In this document: positions 1 through 7,534 of the stretch, piece after piece | Numbering within the stretch: the stretch's first letter is position 1 | Layout: each line of letters starts with the position of its first letter | DNA from: Gallionellaceae bacterium | GTDB taxonomy: Bacteria > Pseudomonadota > Gammaproteobacteria > Burkholderiales > Gallionellaceae | NCBI GenBank assembly: GCA_021731185.1 | Contig: JAKFXW010000104.1 | Location: forward strand, 1 to 14,586 | DNA length: 14,586 nucleotides | Direction of reading: 5' to 3' | The notes under the pieces: generated by a model | What the model saw: only the letters and a program-made list of their open reading frames with translations | Told to the model about the DNA's origin: nothing | Database searches by the model: none | Made by a program: the position numbers and the translations under genes

Positions 1-564
1 GCCTGCAACCAATTCATCAAAAGTAATATTGCGAAAGCCAGGGTCGTTTACATCGGGAGAAATTGAAGCAGTACGCGTGGTCGGACCCAACACACCCGCC
101 ACAAAGCGCGGCTTGTCTGGTATTTTTAATTCAAACTCATCACACACGTCACGTGCTAATTTTGCGCCCGCCACGTTCAGCTCATACACCAGATGCCCCA
201 TCTGATAATCATCCATCGACACGGCGTTGGCATTAAAGGTATTGGTCTCTAAAATATCCGCGCCAGCCGCCAGATATTGCGCGTGTATGCCGCGAATAAT
301 ATGCGGTTGGGTCAGAGTCAACAGATCATTATTGCCTTTGAGATCGAACGGATGGTCGGCGAAGATGCGGCGCGTAGCGTTGTTATTTGCAAAATCCTTG
401 GGGTTATCTGCAAAATTCCGGGTGTCATCACCATGCGCTTCCACACCGCGATATTGCGCTTCGTTTAATTTATATTGCTGGATCATCGTGCCCATCGCGC
501 CATCCAAAATCAGAATGCGCTCAGCCAGATGTTTTTCAATTGGGTGGGTGGAGTGTTTAATCAT
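1..564 (-). CDS. metH: Methionine synthase, cobalamin-dependent, N-terminal part (cut by window start)
   Basis: Reverse-strand frame of 188 codons that runs off the left edge. It encodes the start of the homocysteine-binding barrel of MetH, which transfers a methyl group from methyltetrahydrofolate via cobalamin to homocysteine in the cytoplasm. Visible family signatures are LDGAMGTMIQ (residues 20-29), DLKGNNDLL (74-82), GADILETNTFNA (101-112), VAGVLGPTTRTASISPDVND (155-174) and RNITFDELVAG at the edge. The zinc cysteines and the folate, cobalamin and SAM domains lie outside the window. The start ATG at 564-562 fits the family's short N-terminus. No clear Shine-Dalgarno sequence is seen. Residues about 41-65 are extra compared with the E. 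coli protein, as I remember it, and look like a diverged duplication (see the repeat entry). Identity is very secure; only about 15% of a normal ~1200-residue protein is present. Confidence 0.95.
   Translation of the reverse strand, partial: MIKHSTHPIEKHLAERILILDGAMGTMIQQYKLNEAQYRGVEAHGDDTRNFADNPKDFANNNATRRIFADHPFDLKGNNDLLTLTQPHIIRGIHAQYLAAGADILETNTFNANAVSMDDYQMGHLVYELNVAGAKLARDVCDEFELKIPDKPRFVAGVLGPTTRTASISPDVNDPGFRNITFDELVAG
325..420 (-). repeat. Diverged tandem duplication inside metH
   Basis: Two adjacent segments of MetH resemble each other. Residues 49-62 read RNFADNPKDFANNN and residues 66-79 read RIFADHPFDLKGNN, with 9 of 14 positions identical. The second copy is the normal family segment ending in the conserved LKGNND; the first is extra. 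Within the extra copy, RNFADNP and KDFANNN are themselves similar at DNA level (15 of 21 bases). The reading frame stays open, so the gene is probably functional. Confidence 0.6.
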
Positions 565-569
565 GCCAG

Positions 570-594
570 GCTCAAAAAATGAGCGCGGATTTTA
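570..594 (-). promoter_or_regulatory. Possible metH -10 element followed by a small hairpin
   Basis: On the reverse strand, TAAAAT (594-589) precedes a perfect stem GCTCA / TGAGC (584-580 and 574-570) with a five-T loop, ending 5 nt before the metH ATG. If TAAAAT is the -10 box, the leader would be only about 25 nt and would consist mostly of this hairpin, in the place where a ribosome binding site is expected. No good -35 box is seen. This is a weak call. Confidence 0.25.
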
Positions 595-770
595 CCATGT
601 ATCCATTGCTGTGCTGGATTGCCCATATTGGGTTGGGTTACAACATGCTGCCAATTTCAAATATGCAAGAAATACGCGCAATTCGATGAAGAGGTGTGGC
701 AGATGTTGAATTTAGGGTGGTGCGATAGAGTAGACAATTTATTTTTTAAAAACAACAGCCCGGTCAATCC

Positions 771-1643
771 TTAGCGTGTGGGTGTGAGCAGAGCCGCCTT
801 ATGTAACTTTTGAAAATCTTCGATATAGCTGGCAATATTTTTTTGCAAAGATTGTTTTTGATCGGCACGTAGCAGTGCATAAGATTTTACAATAAAGTCA
901 TCACTTTCTTTTTTAAATTGCTCGATCAAGACCTGCTCGTTGGTCATGCGCGTCAACTCTGGGGTTAAAACCAGACTGTTTAGAAATTCGGCGATTGCTT
1001 CAGCATCAGCCTTGTTGTGTAACATGTTCAGAAGTTTGGCCTGGTTGGCTTTGCGTTGATTGAGAAAAATTTCGGTAATAAAAGGTAAGCGTAAGTTAAT
1101 GGCGCGAATTTTTTCTTCCTGATCTGCATTCAGATTGCCTACAAATTTTTCAAAAAAATATATAGTCCGTTGTGCTCTTTTTTCCAACGTTTTTTCAATT
1201 TTGTCGTCGAGTAATTCCTGTTCCAGCTTGGTATTATCTTCGGTTAATTTTTTTTCAAACTGGGCAGTCTGCGATTCATCAAGAGAACTTAAAATATTTG
1301 CTGCGGGCGGGATGGCAGACAGGACGCTGGCTATATACAGCGTGTTCACTTGCGCTCTGAGGCGCGCAATGTCTGTGCTGGAGGGCGGGGGGGTCTGCTG
1401 AGTAAGCAGTTCTACATTTTTTAAAAAAACAATATATTCCGGTAGTGCATGTTGACGATGCCAAGCCATGTAGTCAGCCACTTCCTGCCGGATGATGGCT
1501 TGCTGTGATGTGGTAAAAGAAGCGTAGCCCCCGATTTTATAACGTAAGTACACATCAAAATTGTTGTACCCCAAGGTTACCCAACTGCAACCTTGGAGAA
1601 GTAACGCAAAAATAATAATCACGAATCTCGGGATGTTCATCAT
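771..1643 (-). CDS. DUF6279-type outer-envelope lipoprotein
   Basis: This 290-residue protein has a hydrophobic N-terminus and a lipobox ending LLQGC, with Cys19 as the predicted lipidated residue, so it is probably an inner- or outer-membrane lipoprotein. After the cysteine come features I associate with the DUF6279 lipoprotein family: SWVTLGYNN, an acidic/aromatic stretch, a segment of the form F-T-x-x-Q-Q, and the tryptophan-histidine-arginine motif MAWHRQHALPEY (residues 58-69). The remainder is charged, mostly helical sequence with many Glu, Lys and Gln. The molecular function of the family is unknown to me and none should be inferred. Two adjacent ATG codons (1643 and 1640) are possible starts and do not change the product materially. 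It stands alone between rsmA and metH on the same strand, 229 nt after rsmA, and probably has its own promoter. Confidence 0.7.
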   Translation of the reverse strand: MMNIPRFVIIIFALLLQGCSWVTLGYNNFDVYLRYKIGGYASFTTSQQAIIRQEVADYMAWHRQHALPEYIVFLKNVELLTQQTPPPSSTDIARLRAQVNTLYIASVLSAIPPAANILSSLDESQTAQFEKKLTEDNTKLEQELLDDKIEKTLEKRAQRTIYFFEKFVGNLNADQEEKIRAINLRLPFITEIFLNQRKANQAKLLNMLHNKADAEAIAEFLNSLVLTPELTRMTNEQVLIEQFKKESDDFIVKSYALLRADQKQSLQKNIASYIEDFQKLHKAALLTPTR

Positions 1644-1662
1644 GATGGACGCTATGCGTTAG

Positions 1663-1693
1663 TTTATGCACAAAATAGTGCAATTCAGGTCAA
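1663..1693 (-). promoter_or_regulatory. Candidate promoter with inverted repeat upstream of the lipoprotein gene
   Basis: On the reverse strand a TTGACC hexamer (1693-1688) is followed 19 nt later by CATAAA (1668-1663), a tolerable but long-spaced sigma70 pair 20-50 nt upstream of the lipoprotein start. The spacer contains a perfect inverted repeat, TGCAC-N6-GTGCA (1667-1682), which could be an operator. It resembles the arms of an NtrC site, but the spacing is one base too short for that. Confidence 0.3.
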
Positions 1694-1872
1694 TTTTTAC
1701 CACTTCACCCCTGCAGTGTAAACTCAATTCATTAGGTAATCTTGCCATATAAGATTGAACCTGAAATTTGCATTTGTTGGCGCAGGGTGCATTCATTTTT
1801 ATGGGCATCGGCCAGCTCATGCGCAGGAGTCTTTGTTAAGTGGATTGTCTCTCCCCTTATCTATTGCTGTGA

Positions 1873-2655
1873 CTAAACACTTTTTACAAATACAGCAATC
1901 CGCGCAAATTCTGCCACGCCTAAATTTTCTGCCCGCTGTTGAGCATCAATTTTCAGGTGTTCAAAGTCTGTCTCCGTTAAATAATTTTTAAGGGTGTTGC
2001 GTAATGTTTTACGGCGTTGACCGAAGGCAGCCGCAACAATTTGTGCGAACAAAGTTTCGTCCCGCACCAGAATTTCGCTGGGTGGCAATGGAGTCATACG
2101 GACGATGGCGGAGTTCACTGCGGGGGCGGGACGAAATGATTCAGGCGGCACATCCATTAATTTTTCCATGCTGAATCGATATTGCAGCATAACAGACAGC
2201 CTGCCGTAAGCGGGCGTGGAAGGTGCTGCCACCATGCGTTCTACAACTTCGTCTTGCAGCATGAAATACATATCCTGTATGCGTTCTGCGTATTTCGCAA
2301 AATGAAAAAGCAAGGGCGACGAAATGTTGTATGGCAAATTTCCAACCACACGCAGCGGCGCGGGCAGGATGGTTAGATTAAATTGCAGTGCGTCTTGTGC
2401 GTGGATGATGAGCGGAGTGTTGGCGTTGTCCTGTGGATAGTCACTCTCCAGCCGCGCAATTAAATCTCGATCAATTTCTATGACGTGTAACTTTTTTAGC
2501 TGTTGCAACAGCGGCCTGGTCATCGCGCCCAGACCGGGGCCAATTTCCACCATGTGATCAGCAGGCTTGGGCTGTATGCAGCGAACGATGTCCGCAATGA
2601 TGCGCGTATCAACCAGAAAGTTTTGCCCGAATCTTTTCTTTGCTTTATGCGACAT
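1873..2655 (-). CDS. rsmA: 16S rRNA (adenine1518/1519-N6,N6)-dimethyltransferase RsmA (KsgA)
   Basis: This 260-residue enzyme is full length for the family. It dimethylates two adjacent adenosines in the 3' terminal hairpin of 16S rRNA using S-adenosylmethionine, late in small-subunit assembly; loss gives kasugamycin resistance in known systems. Visible are the N-terminal KKRFGQNFL (residues 6-14), the SAM-binding VEIGPGLGAMT (36-46), the acidic IEID strand (59-62), the catalytic NLPYNIS (106-112), the FRPAPAVNSAIVRM segment typical of the C-terminal lobe, and GQRRKTLRNTLKN. The ATG lies 15 nt after the pdxA stop, and it is the last gene of the lptD-surA-pdxA-rsmA unit. No strong ribosome binding site is visible, so translation may be coupled to pdxA. 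No apaG gene follows it, unlike in Pseudomonas. Confidence 0.97.
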   Translation of the reverse strand: MSHKAKKRFGQNFLVDTRIIADIVRCIQPKPADHMVEIGPGLGAMTRPLLQQLKKLHVIEIDRDLIARLESDYPQDNANTPLIIHAQDALQFNLTILPAPLRVVGNLPYNISSPLLFHFAKYAERIQDMYFMLQDEVVERMVAAPSTPAYGRLSVMLQYRFSMEKLMDVPPESFRPAPAVNSAIVRMTPLPPSEILVRDETLFAQIVAAAFGQRRKTLRNTLKNYLTETDFEHLKIDAQQRAENLGVAEFARIAVFVKSV

Positions 2656-2670
2656 AGCGGGCTTTGTGCA

Positions 2671-3714
2671 TTATGTGGTCTGCGCGTTGCGCGCCATATC
2701 GACCGCAAGCTGTATGGCCTCCAACAAGCTGCCCACTTCAGCGCGCCCACTGCCAGCCAAATTCAAGGCAGTGCCGTGATCCACCGAGGTGCGTATAAAT
2801 GGCAAGCCCAGCGTGACGTTTACACCGCGACCAAAACTGACGTGTTTTAACACGGGCAAACCTTGATCGTGATACATCGCCAGCACACAGTCACACTCAG
2901 CTAAACGATGTGGCGTAAATAAAGTATCAGCAGGGAGCGGCGGGCTGACCCGCATGCCTTGTGCGCGTAGTTGATTTAATATGGGGATGATGACTTCAAT
3001 TTCCTCGCGCCCCAAATGGCCGTCCTCACCCGCATGAGGGTTCAGCCCTGCCACTAGAATGCGCGGCTGCGTAATGCAAAAATATTTAATCAATCCCAGC
3101 TCAATGGTGCGTAAAACATTAGTCAGCAGCGCAGGCGTAATCGCATCAGGCACATCGCGCAAAGCCAGATGGGTGGTGGCGAGTGCCACACGCAGACCGC
3201 CTCCGACCAGCATCATGACCACATGCTGCGTGTTGGAATGTTGCACCAAAGGTAGGCAATCCGCATCCAGCCTGCGGCTGGGCGGAATTGACGCCGCGAG
3301 AAATTCAGTATGACCTGTGAACGAAATGCCTGCCTCATTGATAATGCCTTTGTGTACGGGTGCGGTGACCATGCCGGAAAATTCACTCTCCAGACAGCCT
3401 TGCACAGCGCGATGCAGAGTGTTGAGCACATAGGGGCTGTTGGCAGGATTGAGTTGTCCGGCCTGCACAGGTTGCGCGGTAGGAAGATGCAAAACGTTCA
3501 GATTGCCGCGCGGTAGAGGCTGCAAATTTAATGGGTCATAGTCATGCAATTGCACGTTCAATCCCAACAATTTGGCGCGTTGTTGCAACAGCATTTTGTC
3601 CGCGATGATAACCACGGCACATTCTAATTTCTGCTGCGCCAGTTGCAGGCACAAATCCACGCCAATACCAGCGGGTTCGCCCGCAGTGATGGCCAGAGGT
3701 TTAGATTTACCCAT
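2671..3714 (-). CDS. pdxA: 4-hydroxythreonine-4-phosphate dehydrogenase PdxA
   Basis: This is a 347-residue cytoplasmic NAD-dependent dehydrogenase that oxidises 4-phosphohydroxy-L-threonine in the DXP-dependent pathway to pyridoxine phosphate. Signatures are GEPAGIG (12-18), VTAPVHK (116-122), FTGHTEF (132-138), ATTHLALRD (179-187), GLNPHAGE (223-230), AMYHDQGLPVLK (279-290) and TLGLPFIRTSVDHGTA (301-316). The metal ligands H182, H227 and H282 keep the same relative spacing (45 and 55) as H166, H211 and H266 in E. coli. The extra 16-17 residues lie between GHTEF and VVMML (about 141-164), a region that is short in E. coli; the segment contains a perfect DNA hairpin. The start ATG overlaps the surA stop by one base (TAATG arrangement), pointing to translational coupling. 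This accounts for its conserved association with surA and rsmA. Confidence 0.97.
   Translation of the reverse strand: MGKSKPLAITAGEPAGIGVDLCLQLAQQKLECAVVIIADKMLLQQRAKLLGLNVQLHDYDPLNLQPLPRGNLNVLHLPTAQPVQAGQLNPANSPYVLNTLHRAVQGCLESEFSGMVTAPVHKGIINEAGISFTGHTEFLAASIPPSRRLDADCLPLVQHSNTQHVVMMLVGGGLRVALATTHLALRDVPDAITPALLTNVLRTIELGLIKYFCITQPRILVAGLNPHAGEDGHLGREEIEVIIPILNQLRAQGMRVSPPLPADTLFTPHRLAECDCVLAMYHDQGLPVLKHVSFGRGVNVTLGLPFIRTSVDHGTALNLAGSGRAEVGSLLEAIQLAVDMARNAQTT
3267..3281. repeat. Perfect hairpin within an apparent PdxA insertion
   Basis: CCAGCC (3267-3272), loop TGC, GGCTGG (3276-3281). It lies inside the roughly 60-nt stretch (about 3235-3294) that encodes the residues PdxA has in excess of the E. 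coli enzyme. No second copy was seen in this window, so it may be a single local palindrome rather than an element. Confidence 0.4.
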
Positions 3715-5084
3715 TAATTTTGCAGCTTGATTGGATCAGGACGATATTCAATATAAGCGCGATCGCGCAATTGCCGTAGCCAATCTTGATAGGCTTCATC
3801 AGCTTTAAAAGCACGAATAGCTTGATGCGCGCGCTGGCGTTTTTGTTCAACGGTTACGTCCGCACTGCGGCGTTCGAGCACTTGAATTAAATGCCAGCCG
3901 AAACCAGATTGCACGGCATCGCTGATTTCTCCGGGCTTTAATTTTTGCATGGTGCTCTCAAATTCAGGCACGGTTTCGCCGGGGGAGATCCAGCCCAAAT
4001 CGCCTCCTTGCACGGCACTGCCATCTTCCGAAAACTGTTTCGCTTGCTCGACAAAATCTGCACCTTGGTCAATGCGTTTTTTGATGTCCAGTAGAATTTT
4101 TTTGGCATCCGTTTCTGACATCCACTCGCTGGTTTTAATCAGAATGTGACGTACATGTGTTTGCGTAATGACTATGGGCGCATCTTTACTGCGTCGCTCG
4201 ATCAGCTTAAGTATGTGAAACCCATTGGGGCTATTTAAGATCGGACTGACGTTGTTGGGCTGAATTTTTTGTAGCACATCCAGAAAAATTCCTGGAATGC
4301 GATCAGCCGTACGCCAGCCTAGATTACCGCCCTGCAAGGCATCCGGTGCATCAGAAAAGCCTGCCGCGACTTGCCCGAAGTCTGTGCCACCAAGCAATTC
4401 TGCCAAGGCTTTTTCTGCGCGGGTACGGCTCGCTTGAATTTTATCTGCACTGGCCTGCTCAGGAATACGTACCAGAATATGAGCCAGATGATATTCCTCG
4501 TTTTTACCCGTTTGCCGATTTTGATTCGCCAAAAAACTATCAATCTCACTTTCGCTGATGGCTAATTTGTTTTCCACTTCGCGCTCACGCAAGCGAGTGA
4601 AAATGATTTCATTGCGGATTTCTTCGCGGAAATTTTTGAAATTCACCCCATCTTCTTCCAGCCGTGCGCGAAACTCCGCCAGCGAAGAAAATTTATTCTC
4701 TTGTGCGATGCGGCGCAGAGATTTATCAAGCTGAGTGTCATCAACACGCACACCCGTTTCTCTGGCAAATTGTATCTGTAGTAAATTGACAATCATGCGT
4801 TCCAGCATTTGTGCCTTTAACAATTCTGGTGCGGGTAGCGGCGTTCCCTGACTTTTTAACTGCTGCTCTACTACAACTAAACGATTACTCAACTCAATCT
4901 GAGTAATAACATCGCTGCTGACGATAGCTACGATGCGATCAATTGGTAGTGCCTGAGTGGCAGATTGCTGGGATGCGGCAAGCTCGGCAGCTTGAGTTAT
5001 GCCAATCAGGCCAAACAACATTACCCCATGCACCACAGTAGCAAGGATTTTTTTAGACAGTATAAATTTATTCAGGGTGTGCAT
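3714..5084 (-). CDS. surA: Periplasmic chaperone / peptidyl-prolyl isomerase SurA
   Basis: This 456-residue protein has an N-terminal signal peptide (hydrophobic stretch about 15-30, likely cleavage after QAA at residue 33). The mature part begins with the SurA N-domain signature IDRIVAIVSSDVITQIEL (48-65), followed by the chaperone helices (to about 190). Two parvulin rotamase domains follow: about 197-298, starting YHLAHILVRIP and ending NGFHILKLIE, and about 308-407, starting THVRHILIK and ending GFGWHLIQVLE. A C-terminal helix completes the chaperone core. SurA escorts outer-membrane beta-barrel proteins, LptD among them, across the periplasm to the BAM complex, so its position directly downstream of lptD is functionally sensible. 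The start is 3 nt after the lptD stop and the stop overlaps the pdxA ATG. The length is slightly above the E. coli 428 residues. Confidence 0.96.
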   Translation of the reverse strand: MHTLNKFILSKKILATVVHGVMLFGLIGITQAAELAASQQSATQALPIDRIVAIVSSDVITQIELSNRLVVVEQQLKSQGTPLPAPELLKAQMLERMIVNLLQIQFARETGVRVDDTQLDKSLRRIAQENKFSSLAEFRARLEEDGVNFKNFREEIRNEIIFTRLREREVENKLAISESEIDSFLANQNRQTGKNEEYHLAHILVRIPEQASADKIQASRTRAEKALAELLGGTDFGQVAAGFSDAPDALQGGNLGWRTADRIPGIFLDVLQKIQPNNVSPILNSPNGFHILKLIERRSKDAPIVITQTHVRHILIKTSEWMSETDAKKILLDIKKRIDQGADFVEQAKQFSEDGSAVQGGDLGWISPGETVPEFESTMQKLKPGEISDAVQSGFGWHLIQVLERRSADVTVEQKRQRAHQAIRAFKADEAYQDWLRQLRDRAYIEYRPDPIKLQN

Positions 5085-5087
5085 TTT

Positions 5088-7373
5088 TTAAGGTGTGACA
5101 GGTGAAGTTTCATTATTCATTGTCCCCTTGTGGGGCGATGAGCCATTATTGGATAACGTATTAACTTTAGTAAAGCCCGGGATGCTCTGCCGCAGCACAT
5201 TCAGAGGGTCGGTGCCGACTCTTAATAAATCATTCAATTCGAGTTGCACAAAAATACCGGTACTCACGCTATTTGTAGCAATAGCAAAGCGCTGCACCAC
5301 CATACGTATCGTCCAACAGCGATCATTATACTCAAGCCCAGCCAGAGACTCTAAAGCCCGTTTATCCAGCAAGGAATAATTCCATCTAGCCAAGGCGTAC
5401 CAGCGTTTAAATAACGGCCATTGCGCGGATACATCAACCTGCCTCAATGCATCACGGGTAAAACGATAGCCGAGGTTAACCACCTTGCCGCTTTCGGGTT
5501 GATAGCGTGCGGCAAGATTTATTTTCTCACTACGTGTTTCATTGGGGTCATATTGAACAATGCTGTCCAGTGAAAGGGTTCGGGTGATGTGTCCGGTTGC
5601 GGTAAATAGAATGTTGGATTTATTGGGCGTAGCGGGCAAGTTGGCCTGTGGGGTGGATTGATTAAAGCGTTGACCGACGGTTAAACGCAAGCGCTCAACA
5701 CCGCTATCCTGCTGCAACAAACGCGAGGTGAGTGCCAAGGTTAAATGATTAGCATCGCTGACGCGATCATGTCCGAAAAAGCGATTTTCGCTGAACATCT
5801 GGGCAAAACTAAAGCCGGATTGTGCGGTATCAAAGTTGGGTAGCTGATTCTGGTCACGGAACGGAACACGTAGATAAAACGCACGCGGCTCCAGTGTTTG
5901 CACTAATTCCTGCCCAGCCACATTCACATTCCGCTCAAAGACCATGCCGCTATCCAGGCTGTAAATAGGCACGGTGCGCTGCAGATTGGGCGTACCCGCC
6001 ACATTATTGTCGGTAAAAAGATAGTACGTTTTATGTACGCCAATCCTGGGCGTGACATAAAACGCCGGATTATTGACCAGCGGGTAACTGACGCTGGGAT
6101 GCAACACCAGACGTTGCGCGCTGATGAGCGTGGGATGGCGAAAATCGACATATTCGCTGACCATGTCCAGATTCGCGCCAGCCACTGTACGTTGTGCATT
6201 CACACTGAGTTGTGGCATACGACGATAAGGCTCAACCACAGGCACGACCGGATCTTGCAGAGTTTGAAAACTTTGCACGCGCAGACGGGCATTCCACCAG
6301 CCCGCTTGATAGGACACGATGCCCGCACGTTCCAAGTTGGTTTGTGACGTGTCGCTGATAGTGTTAGCTAAGTCACGAAAGTAATTATTATCTGAAACAT
6401 AATTGATGTTAGCGGATGCACTTAAACCGTTACTTAGGCTATGTGCATGCTGCAGCGAGGAGTGCAGGCGATGCGTTTGCGTTAGCCGATCATCCGCCAG
6501 GCTATCTACCTGAATTTTACCTTGGTAAGCAGGCTCCAAATAACGAAATTCATTATTCAACATGACCCCACGCAAAGACATAAAGCGCGGCTCAATGGTG
6601 GCATCGCGGTTGGGCGCAATGTTCCAATAAAACGGCACGGTTATTTCATTGCCACTATTTAAGGTGCGGCCCGGAATAGGTGCTAAAAAGCCAGTCTTGC
6701 GTCTATTGTCCAGTGGAAAATTCATCCACGGGGTATACAGAATAGGCACACTCATGAATTCTACACGGGCATGTTGCGCCGTGCCCACTTGCCGATTACG
6801 ATCAATTTCCAACACGCCCAGACGCAGCATCCAATCGTCATTATCTCTAGGGCATGTGGTGTAATTGACGTTGCGTAACAAATAATTTTGTTTGTCGATT
6901 ATGTGCAAGCTATCCGCACTGCTACGCGCGTTAATATCGGTAAATTGAAAATCAGGCTGCGTCATATCACCAGTAAAAGTATCCAAATTTAATTGCAGCG
7001 CAGGTCCTTTTACAACCATGCCCGGCTGCTCTATTCGCACAGCACCGTCAGCGGTTAATTTACTGGTCGTCGGATTAAATGTTAGACGCTCGGCAAATAT
7101 CGCTTGATTGCCCTGACGTAATTCCGCAGCCCCGGTGGCTTCCATTGTTCCGCCTTGCTGACCTTGCAGATGCTGTGCTGAAATGTGAGCAGGTTGCGTA
7201 ATATTTTTTTGATCCGAAGCATTTTTTGCGACTGAAGTTCTTTTGTCAGACGCCTGTACAGCGCTGGTAGGCTTAGCTTGCGGTGATTGCCCCGATGATT
7301 CCTCCACAGCATATGCTGTAAAGCTCAGCATATAGAACAGAGAGGAAATGGCTGGGTAGAGGTAAAAACGCAT
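5088..7373 (-). CDS. lptD: LPS-assembly outer-membrane protein LptD
   Basis: I place the start at ATG 7373-7371, giving 761 residues beginning MRFYLYPAISSLF, because that gives a clean signal peptide ending near residue 22. An upstream in-frame start at 7463 would put 30 unlikely residues before it. After a Gln/Ser/Thr-rich linker (about 23-65) comes the LptA/OstA-like periplasmic domain (about 66-170, with GAAELRQGNQAIFAERLTF and ADGAVRIEQPG), then the large LptD barrel (about 175-735) with FMSVPILYTPWMNFPLD and RKTGFLAP. The mature protein has only two cysteines, C174 (TTCPRD) and C686 (NDRCW), matching the C173-C725 pair of E. coli LptD. The barrel ends near IPGFTK; the residual tail to 761 contains a short DNA repeat. 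LptD with LptE inserts LPS into the outer leaflet. It is the first gene of the operon. Confidence 0.95.
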   Translation of the reverse strand: MRFYLYPAISSLFYMLSFTAYAVEESSGQSPQAKPTSAVQASDKRTSVAKNASDQKNITQPAHISAQHLQGQQGGTMEATGAAELRQGNQAIFAERLTFNPTTSKLTADGAVRIEQPGMVVKGPALQLNLDTFTGDMTQPDFQFTDINARSSADSLHIIDKQNYLLRNVNYTTCPRDNDDWMLRLGVLEIDRNRQVGTAQHARVEFMSVPILYTPWMNFPLDNRRKTGFLAPIPGRTLNSGNEITVPFYWNIAPNRDATIEPRFMSLRGVMLNNEFRYLEPAYQGKIQVDSLADDRLTQTHRLHSSLQHAHSLSNGLSASANINYVSDNNYFRDLANTISDTSQTNLERAGIVSYQAGWWNARLRVQSFQTLQDPVVPVVEPYRRMPQLSVNAQRTVAGANLDMVSEYVDFRHPTLISAQRLVLHPSVSYPLVNNPAFYVTPRIGVHKTYYLFTDNNVAGTPNLQRTVPIYSLDSGMVFERNVNVAGQELVQTLEPRAFYLRVPFRDQNQLPNFDTAQSGFSFAQMFSENRFFGHDRVSDANHLTLALTSRLLQQDSGVERLRLTVGQRFNQSTPQANLPATPNKSNILFTATGHITRTLSLDSIVQYDPNETRSEKINLAARYQPESGKVVNLGYRFTRDALRQVDVSAQWPLFKRWYALARWNYSLLDKRALESLAGLEYNDRCWTIRMVVQRFAIATNSVSTGIFVQLELNDLLRVGTDPLNVLRQSIPGFTKVNTLSNNGSSPHKGTMNNETSPVTP
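5118..5135 (-). repeat. Short palindromic repeat, copy A (3' end of lptD)
   Basis: Reverse-strand sequence CCCCACAAGGGGACAATG, with stem CCCC / GGGG around ACAA. It is read in frame as SPHKGTM in the non-conserved C-terminal tail of LptD (about residues 746-752), 34 nt upstream of the surA start, in the sense direction of lptD. Confidence 0.85.
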
Positions 7374-7419
7374 GGTACTAAGTCGGCAAATTAGGGGAAG
7401 CACGGATTCAGTCACACAT

Positions 7420-7436
7420 GTACCCGCAAGGGGCAC
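7420..7436 (+). repeat. Sequence related to the short palindromic repeat
   Basis: GTACCCGCAAGGGGCAC shares the 11-base core CCCRCAAGGGG with the four main copies, with G in place of A at one position, and can also fold (CCC / GGG, with GT / AC outside). It lacks the trailing ACAATG. It lies 47 nt upstream of the lptD start, in the sense direction of amgK. It is either a diverged copy or a sister family. Confidence 0.45.
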
Positions 7437-7456
7437 GCCGTGGTTGTAATGGGCTG

Positions 7457-7485
7457 ATAACAAAGTCAGGCAATTTGCTACTCAA
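7457..7485 (-). promoter_or_regulatory. Candidate sigma70 promoter for the lptD operon
   Basis: On the reverse strand TTGAGT (7485-7480), a 17-nt spacer, and TGTTAT (7462-7457). Each box matches four of six consensus positions and the spacing is ideal, about 85 nt upstream of the lptD ATG. Part of a 14-nt inverted repeat overlaps the -35 box. Confidence 0.4.
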
Positions 7486-7534
7486 TAAATTGAGTGCAAA
7501 GTTGACACAGCCCAAACAACACACGCTGACCGCG

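Noticed and set aside
565..770. A riboswitch (SAM, SAH or cobalamin) upstream of metH
   Set aside because: The space upstream is about 200 nt, but I find no B12-box-like or other conserved core, only the short hairpin next to the ATG.
1667..1682. NtrC binding site upstream of the lipoprotein gene
   Set aside because: The TGCAC and GTGCA arms are six bases apart, whereas the NtrC consensus needs seven, and no nitrogen genes are nearby.
1755..1991. A 78-codon forward frame near the 3' end of rsmA
   Set aside because: It needs a TTG start, has no ribosome binding site and mostly overlaps rsmA on the other strand.
7374..7463. Thirty extra N-terminal residues on LptD from an upstream in-frame start
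   Set aside because: They would precede a clean signal peptide that starts at the 7373 ATG, and they contain the related repeat sequence, so this is most likely leader DNA.
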